Shown: positions 8,254 to 17,677, counted from the first letter of the stretch. The stretch is DNA of 64,000 nucleotides from Tateyamaria sp. syn59 (GCF_007995245.1 NZ_VCBA01000001.1:387730-451729), one strand, 5' to 3'. The notes: generated from the letters alone by a model not told the origin. Numbers and translations: made by a program.

Positions 8254-8341
8254 CAGCCGAAAACCAGAAAAATCTGTCCCGAGGTCAGAAAAATGCGCAA
8301 TTATCTTGCGCAAACCCGCGGGCTGCCGAAAGGAAGCGAAT

Positions 8342-9115
8342 TTAGCGGCGGGGTGACGGCCCCAAGTCAGCCGAATTGCCGGTCATGGCGGCAATGTCGC
8401 GGCGGGCCGTCGTGGCCAGCATCTGGATCTCTTCGGCCAATGTCTTGAACTCAACCGCGATCACGCCCAGGCCCCGGCCCGCATCACCAACGCGCGCGGC
8501 CTCAACCGAGGCGTTCAGCGACACCAGCCGCACATGCTTGCCGATCTGTTCCAGACGCCCCAGGGTCTTGGTGATGGCCTGACCGGCGGCAGCGGCATGT
8601 TCCAACTCCTGATGCCGCGTGGCATCCAGATCGGCCCACAAGCCGTCACAGAACGCGGTCACCTTTTCAAAGAACCCACCGCGCCCCACGCGCAGATGCT
8701 CGGCCAGCGCATCGCGCATCTGACGCACATCATCGCCCTCGGCGGCAATCACAACCGCATGGGTCAAATCCCGCATCTCGACAAAGGCCGCGACAGAGCG
8801 CGGGTGTGCTGCGCCATGCTGGCCAATCCAGTCACAAACCCAGCCCGGAACAGCCTGTAACGGGTCGCTGCCCTGCACCAGCGACGCTGCACGCGCCACC
8901 GCTTCACCCTGTTCCCGCAGAACAACGCGCCACTGCGCCCGCGTCTCCGCATCCTCGGGACCCAGCGGATTGACCCGAAACAGATAGCTGCCAAAAAGTG
9001 CTGCGCGGATCGTACGCGCACGGGTCGTCGCAATCAGATCAATGGCCGATCTGCGCTGCGCAAATCGTTCCGCGTCCGTTTCGGCAACCAAAGGGTTCGG
9101 CAAGGGGTGCACCAT
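8342..9115 (-). CDS. Soluble chemoreceptor-like (MCP signalling domain) protein
   Basis: This 257-residue protein has no membrane segment. Its C-terminal third carries the tip of a methyl-accepting chemotaxis protein signalling hairpin (RLVSLNASVEAARVGDAGRG, then LGVIAVEFKTLAEEI), the part that contacts CheA and CheW. The N-terminal 180 residues are an unrecognised helical sensor region. The signalling part is much shorter than in a full MCP, and methylation helices are not obvious. The ATG at 9115 was preferred over a GTG nine bases upstream. It lies next to the TRAP-linked two-component genes on the same strand, so it may be part of the same response. Confidence 0.78.
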   Translation of the reverse strand: MVHPLPNPLVAETDAERFAQRRSAIDLIATTRARTIRAALFGSYLFRVNPLGPEDAETRAQWRVVLREQGEAVARAASLVQGSDPLQAVPGWVCDWIGQHGAAHPRSVAAFVEMRDLTHAVVIAAEGDDVRQMRDALAEHLRVGRGGFFEKVTAFCDGLWADLDATRHQELEHAAAAGQAITKTLGRLEQIGKHVRLVSLNASVEAARVGDAGRGLGVIAVEFKTLAEEIQMLATTARRDIAAMTGNSADLGPSPRR

Positions 9116-9163
9116 ATACCCCACTTGCCAGCAATGAATGTAGAAATGGTTAGTGCCGGGCGG

Positions 9164-9808
9164 CTACAGCGCGTTTCCCGTCCCCTGCAGCACCCCATGC
9201 TCCAACGCATAGCGCGTCAAACCAGCGGTCGAGGATATGCCGAGCTTCCGCTTGATATTCTTGCGATGCGTCTCGACCGTCCGGACGGAGATATCGAGGG
9301 CAATCGCCACCTCCTTGTTCGACAGCCCCTGCGCCAGTTGCAAAAGGATCGTCTGTTCGCGCCCCGTCAGCGCACCCGCCGTGTCGGACCGCTTGGGCGC
9401 AATGGCCCCCTCGGCACCCGTACACAGGTACCGCTTGCCCTTCATCACGGTCTCGACCGCTTCGGCAATCTCTTCTGTCGGCACGTCCTTCAGGACATAA
9501 CCCATCGCCCCATGGCTCAGCGCGGATGAAATATATTCGGGACTGTCATGCATCGACAGGATCAGGATGCGGGTGCCCGGACGCTTTTCCAACACCAGTT
9601 CCGTTGCCGTCAGCCCGCCCATCTCGGGCATGTTCAAATCCATCAGGATCACGTCGGGGTCAAAATTGTCCAACTGGTCCATCAGCATCCGCCCGTTGTT
9701 GAGGGTGCCGACAACGCTGATCCCGTCCTGATCCTCCAACACGGATTGAATGCCTTGGGCGACCATCGGATGATCGTCAACGATGAGAACGCGAATAGTG
9801 TCGGTCAT
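9164..9808 (-). CDS. LuxR/NarL-family response regulator
   Basis: This 214-residue protein has an N-terminal receiver domain with acidic pocket Asp11-Asp12 and phosphoacceptor Asp57 (VILMDLNMP), then a LuxR-type helix-turn-helix at about residues 148-205 (LTGREQTILLQLAQGLSNKE, then VRTVETHRKNIKRKL). Its start overlaps the stop of the histidine kinase gene in an ATGA arrangement, so they form one two-component system. The likely target is the divergent TRAP transporter operon, since the kinase and dctP-like gene share an upstream region. Confidence 0.95.
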   Translation of the reverse strand: MTDTIRVLIVDDHPMVAQGIQSVLEDQDGISVVGTLNNGRMLMDQLDNFDPDVILMDLNMPEMGGLTATELVLEKRPGTRILILSMHDSPEYISSALSHGAMGYVLKDVPTEEIAEAVETVMKGKRYLCTGAEGAIAPKRSDTAGALTGREQTILLQLAQGLSNKEVAIALDISVRTVETHRKNIKRKLGISSTAGLTRYALEHGVLQGTGNAL

Positions 9809-11226
9809 GCGCGTGCGCGCTCCTTCTTGGTCGTCGCGGTTTCGGGCCGCAACAGATGGGTCAGGGGAACAGTCGCCTCGATCATCGTACCACCATCGGG
9901 CCCGGCACCTGAAAGAATACGCAAGGTGCCGTCCAGCTGCTCGACCCGTTCCTGCATGTTGCGCAATCCGATGCCCGAGGATCGGCGGCTCAGCGTCCGG
10001 TCCAGCCCGACACCATTGTCGGAAATGCGCAGAGTCGCGCCGCGCTTGTGACCGCGGATGTCCACTGACACATATGTCGCCGCCGCATGACGCTCGATAT
10101 TGGTCAGCGCCTCCTGCGCAATCCGGTAAAGCGCGATCTTGGCGTCCTGATCCAGACGGTTGCGGAACACCACCGTGTTGAATTCCGTCTCCACCCCGGT
10201 CCGGGTCGCAAAATCCTCCACCAGCGCCTTCAGCGCCGGACCCAGTCCCAGATCATCCAGTGCACCGGGGCGCAGATCGCGGCTGATCCGGCGCACCTCG
10301 GAAATGGCGGTGCCGAGGTTTTCGATCCCTTGGGTCAGTGGCGTGGTCGGATCACCATTGCCCTTGTCCAGACGCCTGCGCGCACTGTCGAGCGCATAGC
10401 GCACCCCCACAAGGATCTGGCTGATCCCGTCGTGCAATTCGCGCGCCACACGGCCGCGTTCCTCTTCCTGCGCGTCAAACACGCGCTGGGTCAGCTTCTT
10501 CAGCTTGGCATCCGCCAGACGGCGTTCGCGGATGTTCAATGCCATGCCGGACCCAAACACCATCAGCAGCGCGGCCAGTGTGATGCCTGATATATAGTAG
10601 AAGGTGCGTTGCACCCGCGTCTCCACGTCCGCGCGCGCCTCGGCCACGGATGTCAGAACATCGTCGATGAACACGCCTGTACCCACAGCCCACCGCCAGG
10701 ATGGGAAGGATGTGACATAGGTGATCATCTCCGCCTCTTGCCCGTTTGACGGCTTGGGCCACAGATGGGTCAGGTATCCGTCGCCCTGCCGCGCAATGTC
10801 GATCAGGCGCGCCACTACGCGCGTGCCATCGCTGTCGGTCAGCTCCAGATGATTGCGGTTGATCATGTTGGTCTGGCGCGGGTTCACAAGGTTCGTGCCG
10901 TCATAATCATAGACAAAGAAAAACCCCTCATCCCCGTAGATCATCGCCGACAGGATCTGGGCCACCTGATCCTTCGCCTCCTGATCATCGGGGGCAGCAG
11001 AGCCATAGATAAAGTAAAACCCGTTGCGGGCCTGCGTGACGTAGTTGCGCAACTCACGCTTCTTGGCCTCGATCAGTTGCGATTCCAGCGCCTGTATCTC
11101 GCGCTCGGCCAGCGCACGGGACTGCACGGCCACAAGCAAGGCAATAGCCGCCACCGCAAGGATCAGAGGCACCGCCGCCACAAGGGACAGCTTCTGCGCA
11201 TAGCTCAGGCGCATATGGGAAAACAT
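9805..11226 (-). CDS. Cache-domain sensor histidine kinase (HisKA_3 type)
   Basis: This is a membrane sensor kinase of about 473 residues. A membrane segment at 13-34 and a second at 209-229 flank a periplasmic single-Cache ligand-binding domain (with FFFVYDYDGTNLVNP and SWRWAVGTGVFIDD). The cytoplasmic part has the HisKA_3 dimerisation motif with phosphoacceptor His265 (ARELHDGISQILVG) and a HATPase_c domain (DNGVGL, SGIGLRNMQERV). Such kinases sense small organic acids directly. The start is uncertain: an in-frame TTG lies 45 bases upstream, and neither has a strong ribosome-binding site. The gene is divergent from the TRAP operon. Confidence 0.92.
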   Translation of the reverse strand: MFSHMRLSYAQKLSLVAAVPLILAVAAIALLVAVQSRALAEREIQALESQLIEAKKRELRNYVTQARNGFYFIYGSAAPDDQEAKDQVAQILSAMIYGDEGFFFVYDYDGTNLVNPRQTNMINRNHLELTDSDGTRVVARLIDIARQGDGYLTHLWPKPSNGQEAEMITYVTSFPSWRWAVGTGVFIDDVLTSVAEARADVETRVQRTFYYISGITLAALLMVFGSGMALNIRERRLADAKLKKLTQRVFDAQEEERGRVARELHDGISQILVGVRYALDSARRRLDKGNGDPTTPLTQGIENLGTAISEVRRISRDLRPGALDDLGLGPALKALVEDFATRTGVETEFNTVVFRNRLDQDAKIALYRIAQEALTNIERHAAATYVSVDIRGHKRGATLRISDNGVGLDRTLSRRSSGIGLRNMQERVEQLDGTLRILSGAGPDGGTMIEATVPLTHLLRPETATTKKERARA

Positions 11227-11354
11227 GTCGCGCACAGTCTGATTCGATACGCGGAATGGCGCTCGAATCAAAGGGGCAGGGCATGTTTTGATCGCGCTAA
11301 CAGGATGACTTCGGTGTGTTTGGGCCGTGTCCGGGGTATGTAGCGATGGTGAAA

Positions 11355-11390
11355 TTGGTGAAAAATCCTGACCAAAATCGGCAAATTGCC
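11355..11390. promoter_or_regulatory. Inverted repeats between the kinase and the TRAP operon
   Basis: TTGGT (11355-11359) and ACCAA (11371-11375) are separated by 11 bases, and GGCAA-A-TTGCC follows at 11380-11390. These are the clearest symmetric sequences in the 282-base divergent region and could bind the LuxR-type regulator. No convincing -35/-10 pair was found. Confidence 0.3.
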
Positions 11391-11508
11391 AGCTTTCTAC
11401 GCAGTACTAGGTATTTTCATCGCGGACCTCATCACTAATGTGGCCGCACTCGAAACGATCCGCCCGCCCTGGGAGGGGATGGGTGTTATAATTGGGAGGA
11501 GTATCTCT

Positions 11509-12594
11509 ATGGATCGTCGTTCTTTTCTAAAGACATCGGCACTGGGTGGTTCGGCTGCCGCCGCCACGACGCTGGCTGCACCGGCTTACGCGCAGGGCAA
11601 GCGCACGCTGACCATGGTCACCTCGTGGCCGCGCGGCTTTGCCGTTCTGGATGATGCGGCAACGTATCTTGAGCAATTCGTGGGCGCGATGTCCGATGGC
11701 CAGCTGACCATCGAAAAGAAAGCGCCCGGTGAGCTTGTGGGCGCCTTCGAAGTGTTCGACGCCGTGTCGTCGGGCCAGGCGGACATGTATCACTCGGCTG
11801 ACTACTACTTCATCGGTCAGCACCCGGGCTACGCCTACTTTACCGCCGTGCCCTTCGGCGGCACCGCGCAGGAAGTGACCAACTGGTACGAGCACGGCGG
11901 CGGCCAGGAGCTGCACGACGAGCTGGGCGAAATCTTCAACCTCAAGGGTCTGCTGGCCGGTAACTCCGGGTCGCAATCCGGTGGCTGGTTCCGCAACGAG
12001 ATCAACTCGGCGGCCGACTTCAACGGCCTGAAGTTCCGTATGCCTGGCCTCGGCGGCAAGGTGCTCGGCAAGCTGGGCGCATCCGTACAGAACATCCCCG
12101 GCGGCGAACTGTATCAGGCGCTGTCCTCCGGTGCTCTGGACGGTCTGGAGTGGGTTGGCCCGATGGCCGACGAACGCGCCGGCTTCCAGGAAGTGGCGAA
12201 AGTCTACTACACCGCCGGCTTCCACGAGCCGGGCTCGGCGCTGGCCGCCAACGTCAACCTCGACGTCTGGAACGACCTGACACCGCAACAGCAAGCGATC
12301 CTGACCAACGCATCGCGCGCCACCACGCACTACCAGCTGGCCGAAACACTGGCCAACAACGGTGCGGCCCTGGCACGCCTGCAACAGCAGGGCGTCAAGA
12401 CGCTGCAATTCTCGGACGACGTCTGGGACGCATTCGGCGCCGCCTCGGCAGAGGTCATGGACGAGAACATGGGCGACGAGCTCTTCGCGAAAATCCGCGC
12501 CTCGTTCGAAGCCAGCCTGGCCAACTCGGCCAGCTGGATCAACAAATCCGACGGCTACTACGTCCAACAGCGCGTGCGCGTGCTGGGCGGCTAA
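11509..12594 (+). CDS. TRAP transporter substrate-binding protein (DctP family)
   Basis: This 361-residue periplasmic protein begins with a twin-arginine signal (MDRRSFLKTSALGGSAAAAT, cleaved near AYAQG). It matches the DctP family, and more closely the branch including the 2-oxoacid-binding TakP (GGWFRNEINSAADFNGLKFR, ALDGLEWVGP). It captures a carboxylate and delivers it to the membrane subunits. The ATG at 11509 is preceded by GGGAGGA. It is the first gene of a dctP-dctQ-dctM operon. The ligand may be a 2-oxoacid or related organic acid, which is an inference from similarity. Confidence 0.93.
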   Translation: MDRRSFLKTSALGGSAAAATTLAAPAYAQGKRTLTMVTSWPRGFAVLDDAATYLEQFVGAMSDGQLTIEKKAPGELVGAFEVFDAVSSGQADMYHSADYYFIGQHPGYAYFTAVPFGGTAQEVTNWYEHGGGQELHDELGEIFNLKGLLAGNSGSQSGGWFRNEINSAADFNGLKFRMPGLGGKVLGKLGASVQNIPGGELYQALSSGALDGLEWVGPMADERAGFQEVAKVYYTAGFHEPGSALAANVNLDVWNDLTPQQQAILTNASRATTHYQLAETLANNGAALARLQQQGVKTLQFSDDVWDAFGAASAEVMDENMGDELFAKIRASFEASLANSASWINKSDGYYVQQRVRVLGG

Positions 12595-12614
12595 GCCGAC
12601 ACCATCAAAATCAG

Positions 12615-12643
12615 CCAAGGGCCCCGATGATCGGGGCCCTTGG
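12615..12643 (+). terminator. Hairpin after the TRAP binding-protein gene
   Basis: CCAAGGGCCCCGA pairs perfectly with TCGGGGCCCTTGG (13-bp stem, TGA loop). No U-tract follows. Placed between a binding-protein gene and its membrane subunits, it probably stabilises the upstream mRNA or partially terminates, giving excess binding protein. Confidence 0.6.
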
Positions 12644-12706
12644 TCCACGTGAGGAACTGAGGCGATCCGCGGACTGTGACAGGACCGTATCGCAGGGGGC
12701 ACATCC

Positions 12707-13663
12707 ATGGAAAACGAGAACGGGGCGGAAGCCGCGGGCACCTTTGCAGCGATCATAGACGGCGTTCTGTGGTTCTTTCAGAACCTCGCAATGGCCTTCT
12801 ACAATATCGCCTACGCGATCACCCACCCGGGGTCGTGGCTGGACTGGGTCACCTGGGCCAACACCGACGAAGACAAGCTGTCGCTGATGAAGTTCGTCTA
12901 CTACGGCGGCTCGGTCGAGTTCTTCTTCGCCATCCTCGCGATCATCGTGGTGGTCACGGCCATCGGCCTCTGGCGCAACGAATTCATGTGGGGCTGCGTG
13001 CGGGTGATGGAAGGCATCGCCAACACATCCGGCCGCTTCTTTGCCTGGGCAGGGCTCTTGATGGTGATCCAGCAGATCATCATCGTCTTTATGCAGCGGA
13101 TCTTTACTCGACCGGACATCTCGTTCGGCTTCGGCATCCCGCTGCAATTCGACATTTCGTGGTTCGCCGAAGAACTTAAGCTGTACAACGCTCTGGTCGT
13201 CTGCATGTGCGTGACCTACACGTTCGTGCAAGGCGGACATGTGCGGGTCGACCTGGTCTATTCGGCCGTCAAACACCGGACCAAGCGGGTCATCGACATG
13301 TGCGGCTGCATCCTGTTCATGATGCCGTCCGCCACGCTGATCTGGATGTACGGCTGGTACTTCATGTGGCGGCACCTGGTCACACCGAAACCGGCGGCCA
13401 GCTGGGACCTCGAGCGGGCAGAACGCTCGGCCCGGGCCGTGCGCTGGAATGTCGAAACCATCGGGTTCAGCCCCAACGGCTTCAACGGTTACTTCCTGTT
13501 CAAGATCCTGCTGGTGGCCTTTGCCGGGCTCGTCTTCCTGCACGCAATTGCGTTCTTCTACCGCTGCTTCCTGGAATGGAAGGAGGGCGAGGAAAGCGAA
13601 GGCAAGTACCTCGACCGCGACACGCTGGGCGAGGGCGAAGAAGCCTATGAGGGGACGCACTGA
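12707..13663 (+). CDS. TRAP transporter small membrane subunit (DctQ family)
   Basis: This is the 318-residue small permease subunit, with about four core membrane helices (for example VEFFFAILAIIVVVTAIGLW, then GRFFAWAGLLMVIQQIIIVF). The typical DctQ motif LVVCMCVTYTFVQGGHVRVDL is present in part. DctQ proteins are usually 160-220 residues, so this one has an extended N-terminus, an insert, and an acidic C-terminal tail. It forms the sodium-driven transporter with the DctM-like protein. Confidence 0.92.
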   Translation: MENENGAEAAGTFAAIIDGVLWFFQNLAMAFYNIAYAITHPGSWLDWVTWANTDEDKLSLMKFVYYGGSVEFFFAILAIIVVVTAIGLWRNEFMWGCVRVMEGIANTSGRFFAWAGLLMVIQQIIIVFMQRIFTRPDISFGFGIPLQFDISWFAEELKLYNALVVCMCVTYTFVQGGHVRVDLVYSAVKHRTKRVIDMCGCILFMMPSATLIWMYGWYFMWRHLVTPKPAASWDLERAERSARAVRWNVETIGFSPNGFNGYFLFKILLVAFAGLVFLHAIAFFYRCFLEWKEGEESEGKYLDRDTLGEGEEAYEGTH

Positions 13664-13725
13664 TGAGCCTGCAGCACCCCAACACACCCAAGACGCGTGC
13701 GCTGCACGCCCAAGAACCGAAGTAA
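13663..13725 (+). CDS. Possible 20-residue ORF between dctQ and dctM
   Basis: An ATG overlaps the dctQ stop (ATGA) and opens a 20-codon frame (MSLQHPNTPKTRALHAQEPK) that ends 10 bases before the dctM start. It may be a coupling ORF that carries ribosomes from dctQ to dctM rather than a functional peptide. Support is positional only. Confidence 0.35.
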   Translation: MSLQHPNTPKTRALHAQEPK

Positions 13726-13735
13726 GGGCTGACCC

Positions 13736-16090
13736 ATGTTGTTTGGACTTGATGGCGTAGAGATCGGCCTGATCATCGTCTTTATCTGCCTCTTCGGCGG
13801 CATTCTTTCCGGCTTTCCGGTGGCCTTCGCCATCGCGGGGGCGGGGGTCATCTCCTTCGGGATCATCGCTGCACTCGACAGTGCGGGGCTGCTGATTCAC
13901 CAGGCGATTGACGAAAGCACGCAAGCCTACCGCGACCTCGTGAATTCGGGGATCAAACCCGACACGATCAGCGTCTTCCGATACCCGGACTTGCCGCGGA
14001 TTGGCGAGCCGGTCTTCCCCAGCGGCTGGGAAGTGGCGCTGGACCGCAACGTGTCCTTTGTCGTGAACCGGATGAACGAACGGGTCCTTGCGGGCCAGTC
14101 GATCGAGACGCTGCTTGCGGTGCTGATGTTCGTCCTGATGGGCATCACGCTGGAACGGTCGAAAATCGCAAACGACCTGCTGACCACCATGGCGCGCGTC
14201 TTTGGCCCGCTGCCCGGCGGTTTGGCGGTGTCCATCGTGGTTGTTGGCGCGTTCCTCGCGGCCTCCACCGGGATCGTGGGCGCCACGGTCGTGACCATGG
14301 GTCTGCTCGCCCTGCCGACCATGCTGCGCAACAACTACTCGCCCGAGATTGCAACAGGGGTCATCGCGGCCTCAGGCACGCTGGGGCAGATCATCCCGCC
14401 CTCCATCGTGATCGTTCTTCTGGGCACGCTCGCCGGTGACCTCTATTCTGCGGCGCAGGAAAACCGCGCGCAGCTTGCGGGCTGTACCGACGCGCTGACC
14501 TATCTGGGCGAACCTGCCGTTGTGTCCGTGGGCACGCTGTTCCAGGCGGCGCTTTTGCCGGGGATCATGCTGGCGCTGCTCTATGCGCTCTATGCGTTCG
14601 GCTTTGCGCTTTTGAACCCGGATAAGGCCCCTGCAGTCGAAATGGGCGCCACCAACGCCGAACCGATCACCCGCAACGAAGCCTTCACGTGGTTCCTGGG
14701 CGCACCTGTCCTGATTATCGTGGGCACGATCCTGCTGGGCAACCTCAACATCGTGGGCAGCCAGTCCACGCAGGTCTCCGCCTTCTCCGACATTGGCCAG
14801 GCGGCCAGCCTGCGCACCAATGTGGGTGAGGAATGCAAGGCGTCCATGATCGAACTGCACGGACAAGCGGCATGGGACGATGCTGTGGCCCAACAGGAGG
14901 AGATTGACGCCGCCGGTGGTGTGCAGCAATCGCAGCGCCTCACGGATGAGGAGTTCGCCGCAGCCGTCGACGCCAAGGTCGCCAACGCAGCGCCAATTGG
15001 TACAGGCACAGCGATCCTGCTGGTGCTGCTGGGCCTGATCCTGACCACGGCCAAGGGCATCGCGCCCAGCCGCGAAAACCAGCCGCTGCTGATCGGTGGT
15101 ATCGGCGTCGTGCTGGCGCTGCTTGTGGACATCATCCTGCTGGGGCCGACCAACAGCTCGGGCTTCTATGTCTTTGCCATGGCCATTCCCTTTGCGCTGA
15201 TCTTCTATGGCGTGGTTGAGGGGGTGAAGCGTTGTGCCCAGAACGAGTTGGTGCGCGTGGTCTTCCCGCCGCTGATCCTGATCGTGGCTGTGCTTGGCTC
15301 GATCCTGGGCGGCATCACCAACCCGACACCTGCAGCCGCACTGGGGGCAGGTGGGGCGATCATGCTCGCCGCCTATCGCAAGCTGACGGATATGGACCGC
15401 AGCCCCAAGGTGATCATCTGGTCCACGCTGGCCATCGTGATCTGTATTCTGGTGGGGGTGAACTTCGATCTACGGATCAACCAACCGAACGTATCGGCCC
15501 AAAGCTGGTTCGCCTTCTTCGTGGCCTATGGCGCCTATCTCTACGCTCTGTTCGGTCTGCTGTTCTCCTGCTGGATCCTTTACACCTCGGGCGTCCTGAC
15601 CCCTGTGGTGCGCGAAACGGCCAAGGTCACGTCGATGGTTTTCACCATCCTCATCGGCTCTCAGCTTCTGAACCTCGTGGTGATCTCCTTCGGGGGCGAG
15701 CATTACATCCAGCAGTTCCTCAAGTCCTTTGACAATGAGTTCACGGTCTTCCTGATTGTGATGCTGGTGCTGTTCATCCTGGGCTTCGTTCTGGACTTCC
15801 TTGAGATCATCTACATCGTGATCCCCATCGTGGGGCCTGTGATCTACGGCGGCACGTTCGATCCCAAATGGGTGACGATCATGATCGCGGTGAACCTGCA
15901 GACGTCCTTCCTGACGCCGCCCTTTGGCTTTGCGCTCTTCTATCTCAGGGGGGTCGCGCCGAAAGAGGTCACGACCGGCCACATCTACCGCGGGATCATC
16001 CCCTTCGTGTTGATCCAGGTGGCGGGGCTCGCGCTCCTGTGGACCTTCCCGGGTATCGTGACCTTGATCCCGGACCTGATCCCGAACTGA
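13736..16090 (+). CDS. TRAP transporter large membrane subunit (DctM family), extended form
   Basis: This 784-residue protein is the ion-coupled permease subunit. The DctM core is seen in LLAVLMFVLMGITLERSKIA, GASTGIVGATVVTMGLLALP-like sequence, and GTLGQIIPPSIVIVLLG, and near the C-terminus in NLQTSFLTPPFGFALFYLRG. Ordinary DctM proteins have about 430 residues. Here extra soluble segments sit at about residues 57-115, 245-265 and 365-415, and extra membrane helices at about 420-560. The stop is followed by a terminator hairpin. Confidence 0.93.
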   Translation: MLFGLDGVEIGLIIVFICLFGGILSGFPVAFAIAGAGVISFGIIAALDSAGLLIHQAIDESTQAYRDLVNSGIKPDTISVFRYPDLPRIGEPVFPSGWEVALDRNVSFVVNRMNERVLAGQSIETLLAVLMFVLMGITLERSKIANDLLTTMARVFGPLPGGLAVSIVVVGAFLAASTGIVGATVVTMGLLALPTMLRNNYSPEIATGVIAASGTLGQIIPPSIVIVLLGTLAGDLYSAAQENRAQLAGCTDALTYLGEPAVVSVGTLFQAALLPGIMLALLYALYAFGFALLNPDKAPAVEMGATNAEPITRNEAFTWFLGAPVLIIVGTILLGNLNIVGSQSTQVSAFSDIGQAASLRTNVGEECKASMIELHGQAAWDDAVAQQEEIDAAGGVQQSQRLTDEEFAAAVDAKVANAAPIGTGTAILLVLLGLILTTAKGIAPSRENQPLLIGGIGVVLALLVDIILLGPTNSSGFYVFAMAIPFALIFYGVVEGVKRCAQNELVRVVFPPLILIVAVLGSILGGITNPTPAAALGAGGAIMLAAYRKLTDMDRSPKVIIWSTLAIVICILVGVNFDLRINQPNVSAQSWFAFFVAYGAYLYALFGLLFSCWILYTSGVLTPVVRETAKVTSMVFTILIGSQLLNLVVISFGGEHYIQQFLKSFDNEFTVFLIVMLVLFILGFVLDFLEIIYIVIPIVGPVIYGGTFDPKWVTIMIAVNLQTSFLTPPFGFALFYLRGVAPKEVTTGHIYRGIIPFVLIQVAGLALLWTFPGIVTLIPDLIPN

Positions 16091-16099
16091 TCCAAAGGA

Positions 16100-16123
16100 A
16101 AGGGCGGCCCAGAGGCCGCCCTT
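16100..16123 (+). terminator. Terminator hairpin after dctM
   Basis: AAGGGCGGCC pairs with GGCCGCCCTT (10-bp stem, 4-base loop) ten bases after the dctM stop. The following sequence has few T residues, so termination efficiency is uncertain. Confidence 0.6.
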
Positions 16124-16135
16124 GCTTCATCATGA

Positions 16136-16190
16136 GGGGGCCAGCCCCCGTCGCCTTTGGCGACTCCCCCGGGATTTTTTGAAACAGGGA
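16136..16190 (+). repeat. G-rich hairpin element, copy 1
   Basis: GGGGGCCAGCCCCC is followed by a second hairpin (GTCGCC-TTT-GGCGAC), then CCCCCGGG and a run of six T, ending in GAAACAGGGAAG. The identical 14-mer GGGGGCCAGCCCCC occurs on the minus strand at 63705-63718. The T-run makes it a plausible second terminator for the TRAP operon. The remaining bases to 16328 hold no gene that I can see. Confidence 0.5.
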
Positions 16191-16328
16191 AGTGCGCAGC
16201 GTCGTCGGCCGGATCATGATTGACCGTTTGCGAGGGACGCCAACCGTTAAAAACGAGTTAATTTTACACCTTAAGGTGTTGATTTTGTTGATGCTGAATT
16301 TTGTCCCCGCGGGGACAGATCCGCAGTG

Positions 16329-17147
16329 TCAGCGCGTTGGGCGCGTGTCCGGCAGCGAGATATTGGCCACCTGTTCCGCGATGGGATCCGTCGACAACGG
16401 GTGCGTGTCGGGGCTGAAGTTTTCCGGATCCCGCATCTTCTGCCAGCGCCCGCCGAGGTACACCTCGAGTCCAGAAAACTTCGACTTGTAGCCCATCTTC
16501 TGGCTGCCGGGCACCCAATAACCCAGGTAGACATAGGGCAGGTTCGCCTCGATCGCGATCTGAACGTGGTCCAAAATCATGTATGTCCCGAGGGAGTGGC
16601 GCTGCATATCGGGGGCATAGAAACTGTAGACCATGCTGAGCCCGTCGCTCAGCACATCTGTCAGGCTCACCCCAATCAGATCGCCGGACGTCTTGTCGAG
16701 ATATTCGATCACGCGGCTGCGGATCGGGGTCTCCTCGATCATTGCGGCGAATTCGAAAACGTCCATGTCGGCCATGCCACCATCTGCGTGGCGGCTGTCG
16801 AGATAGTCGCGGAAGAGGGCGTATTGATCCTCCGTCGCCCAAGGGGACGTTGCTCGACGTTCGAGGTTTTCGTTCCGCTTGGCGGTGCGTTTCTGACTTT
16901 TCGAGGGTTTGAACTCGGACACATCAATCCTGGCCGACAGGCACGCAGAGCAGTCGGCGCAGGAGGGGCGGTAGAGCACGTTCTGCGAGCGACGAAAGCC
17001 CTGCTGGCTTAGGCTGTCATTCAGTTTTTCTGCGTTTTCACCCTGCAATGCGGTGAACAGCTTCCGCTCCATCCGACCGTCCAGATATGGGCAGGGCTGG
17101 GGTGCAGTCACGTAAAACTGCGGAGCAAGGGGAAGCGTGTGGCGCAT
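16329..17147 (-). CDS. bpt: Aspartate/glutamate leucyltransferase
   Basis: This 272-residue protein is the bacterial leucyltransferase that adds Leu from Leu-tRNA to N-terminal Asp or Glu, marking proteins for ClpS-ClpAP degradation. It matches the family over its full length: start [20 protein letters not shown], cysteine cluster [13 protein letters not shown], and the acyltransferase-like motif [20 protein letters not shown]. The ATG at 17147 is the family start. No clpS is in the window. Confidence 0.95.
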   Translation of the reverse strand: MRHTLPLAPQFYVTAPQPCPYLDGRMERKLFTALQGENAEKLNDSLSQQGFRRSQNVLYRPSCADCSACLSARIDVSEFKPSKSQKRTAKRNENLERRATSPWATEDQYALFRDYLDSRHADGGMADMDVFEFAAMIEETPIRSRVIEYLDKTSGDLIGVSLTDVLSDGLSMVYSFYAPDMQRHSLGTYMILDHVQIAIEANLPYVYLGYWVPGSQKMGYKSKFSGLEVYLGGRWQKMRDPENFSPDTHPLSTDPIAEQVANISLPDTRPTR

Positions 17148-17215
17148 CGGGGTCCAATACAGGTTTGGCCAGATGATACCAGCGCCAATTGTGCTGACAA
17201 GTGTGTAACGTGCCG

Positions 17216-17650
17216 TCAGGCGCGGGCGCGGCGGTTCAGCGCTGCGCTGCCCATCACGATGTCCGTCAGGCCCTGGCCGCGGTTCGATGTCGCCATCAGG
17301 ACGATAGAGACAAGTTGCAGCGGCGCGACCGCCCAGCTCACGGTGTAGCCCAGCGTGTGCAGAAAGGCCTGTCCCAAATCGAAACGGGCGCCGGACGCAT
17401 CGCGCAGCTCGATCGCCATCAGACGCATGCCCCATGTGGCCGAGCCTGTGGCGAGCGTGATGGTGCGGTACATGAAGCTGACCACAGCGTAGAGCCCCAT
17501 GAACACGAACAGCGCGAGAAAGGCCGTGAAGGGCACGATCAGCAGGCTGAAGAGGGCGATGATGATGGTGTCGATGATCCACGCCATAAACCGCTTGCCC
17601 GCTACATCGCGGTAAAACTGAGGCTGTGTGATTGGATCGGCGAGGTGCAT
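17216..17650 (-). CDS. RDD-family membrane protein
   Basis: This 144-residue inner-membrane protein has three to four hydrophobic helices, and an RDD-domain beginning near [20 protein letters not shown] with the usual [14 protein letters not shown] motif. RDD proteins are poorly characterised and some act in ion exchange. The ATG at 17650 was chosen over one 21 bases upstream because GGAG lies at the right distance before it. It precedes bpt on the same strand with a 68-base gap. Confidence 0.88.
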   Translation of the reverse strand: MHLADPITQPQFYRDVAGKRFMAWIIDTIIIALFSLLIVPFTAFLALFVFMGLYAVVSFMYRTITLATGSATWGMRLMAIELRDASGARFDLGQAFLHTLGYTVSWAVAPLQLVSIVLMATSNRGQGLTDIVMGSAALNRRARA

Positions 17651-17677
17651 TCGAGTGCTCCGATTGGGCATGAGTGC

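Noticed and set aside
11487-11492. Perfect TATAAT before the TRAP binding-protein gene
   Set aside because: Transcription from it would begin within the ribosome-binding site, and no -35 box lies at the right distance.
12611-13924. 437-codon minus-strand frame
   Set aside because: It lies opposite dctQ and the dctM start and has no family features.
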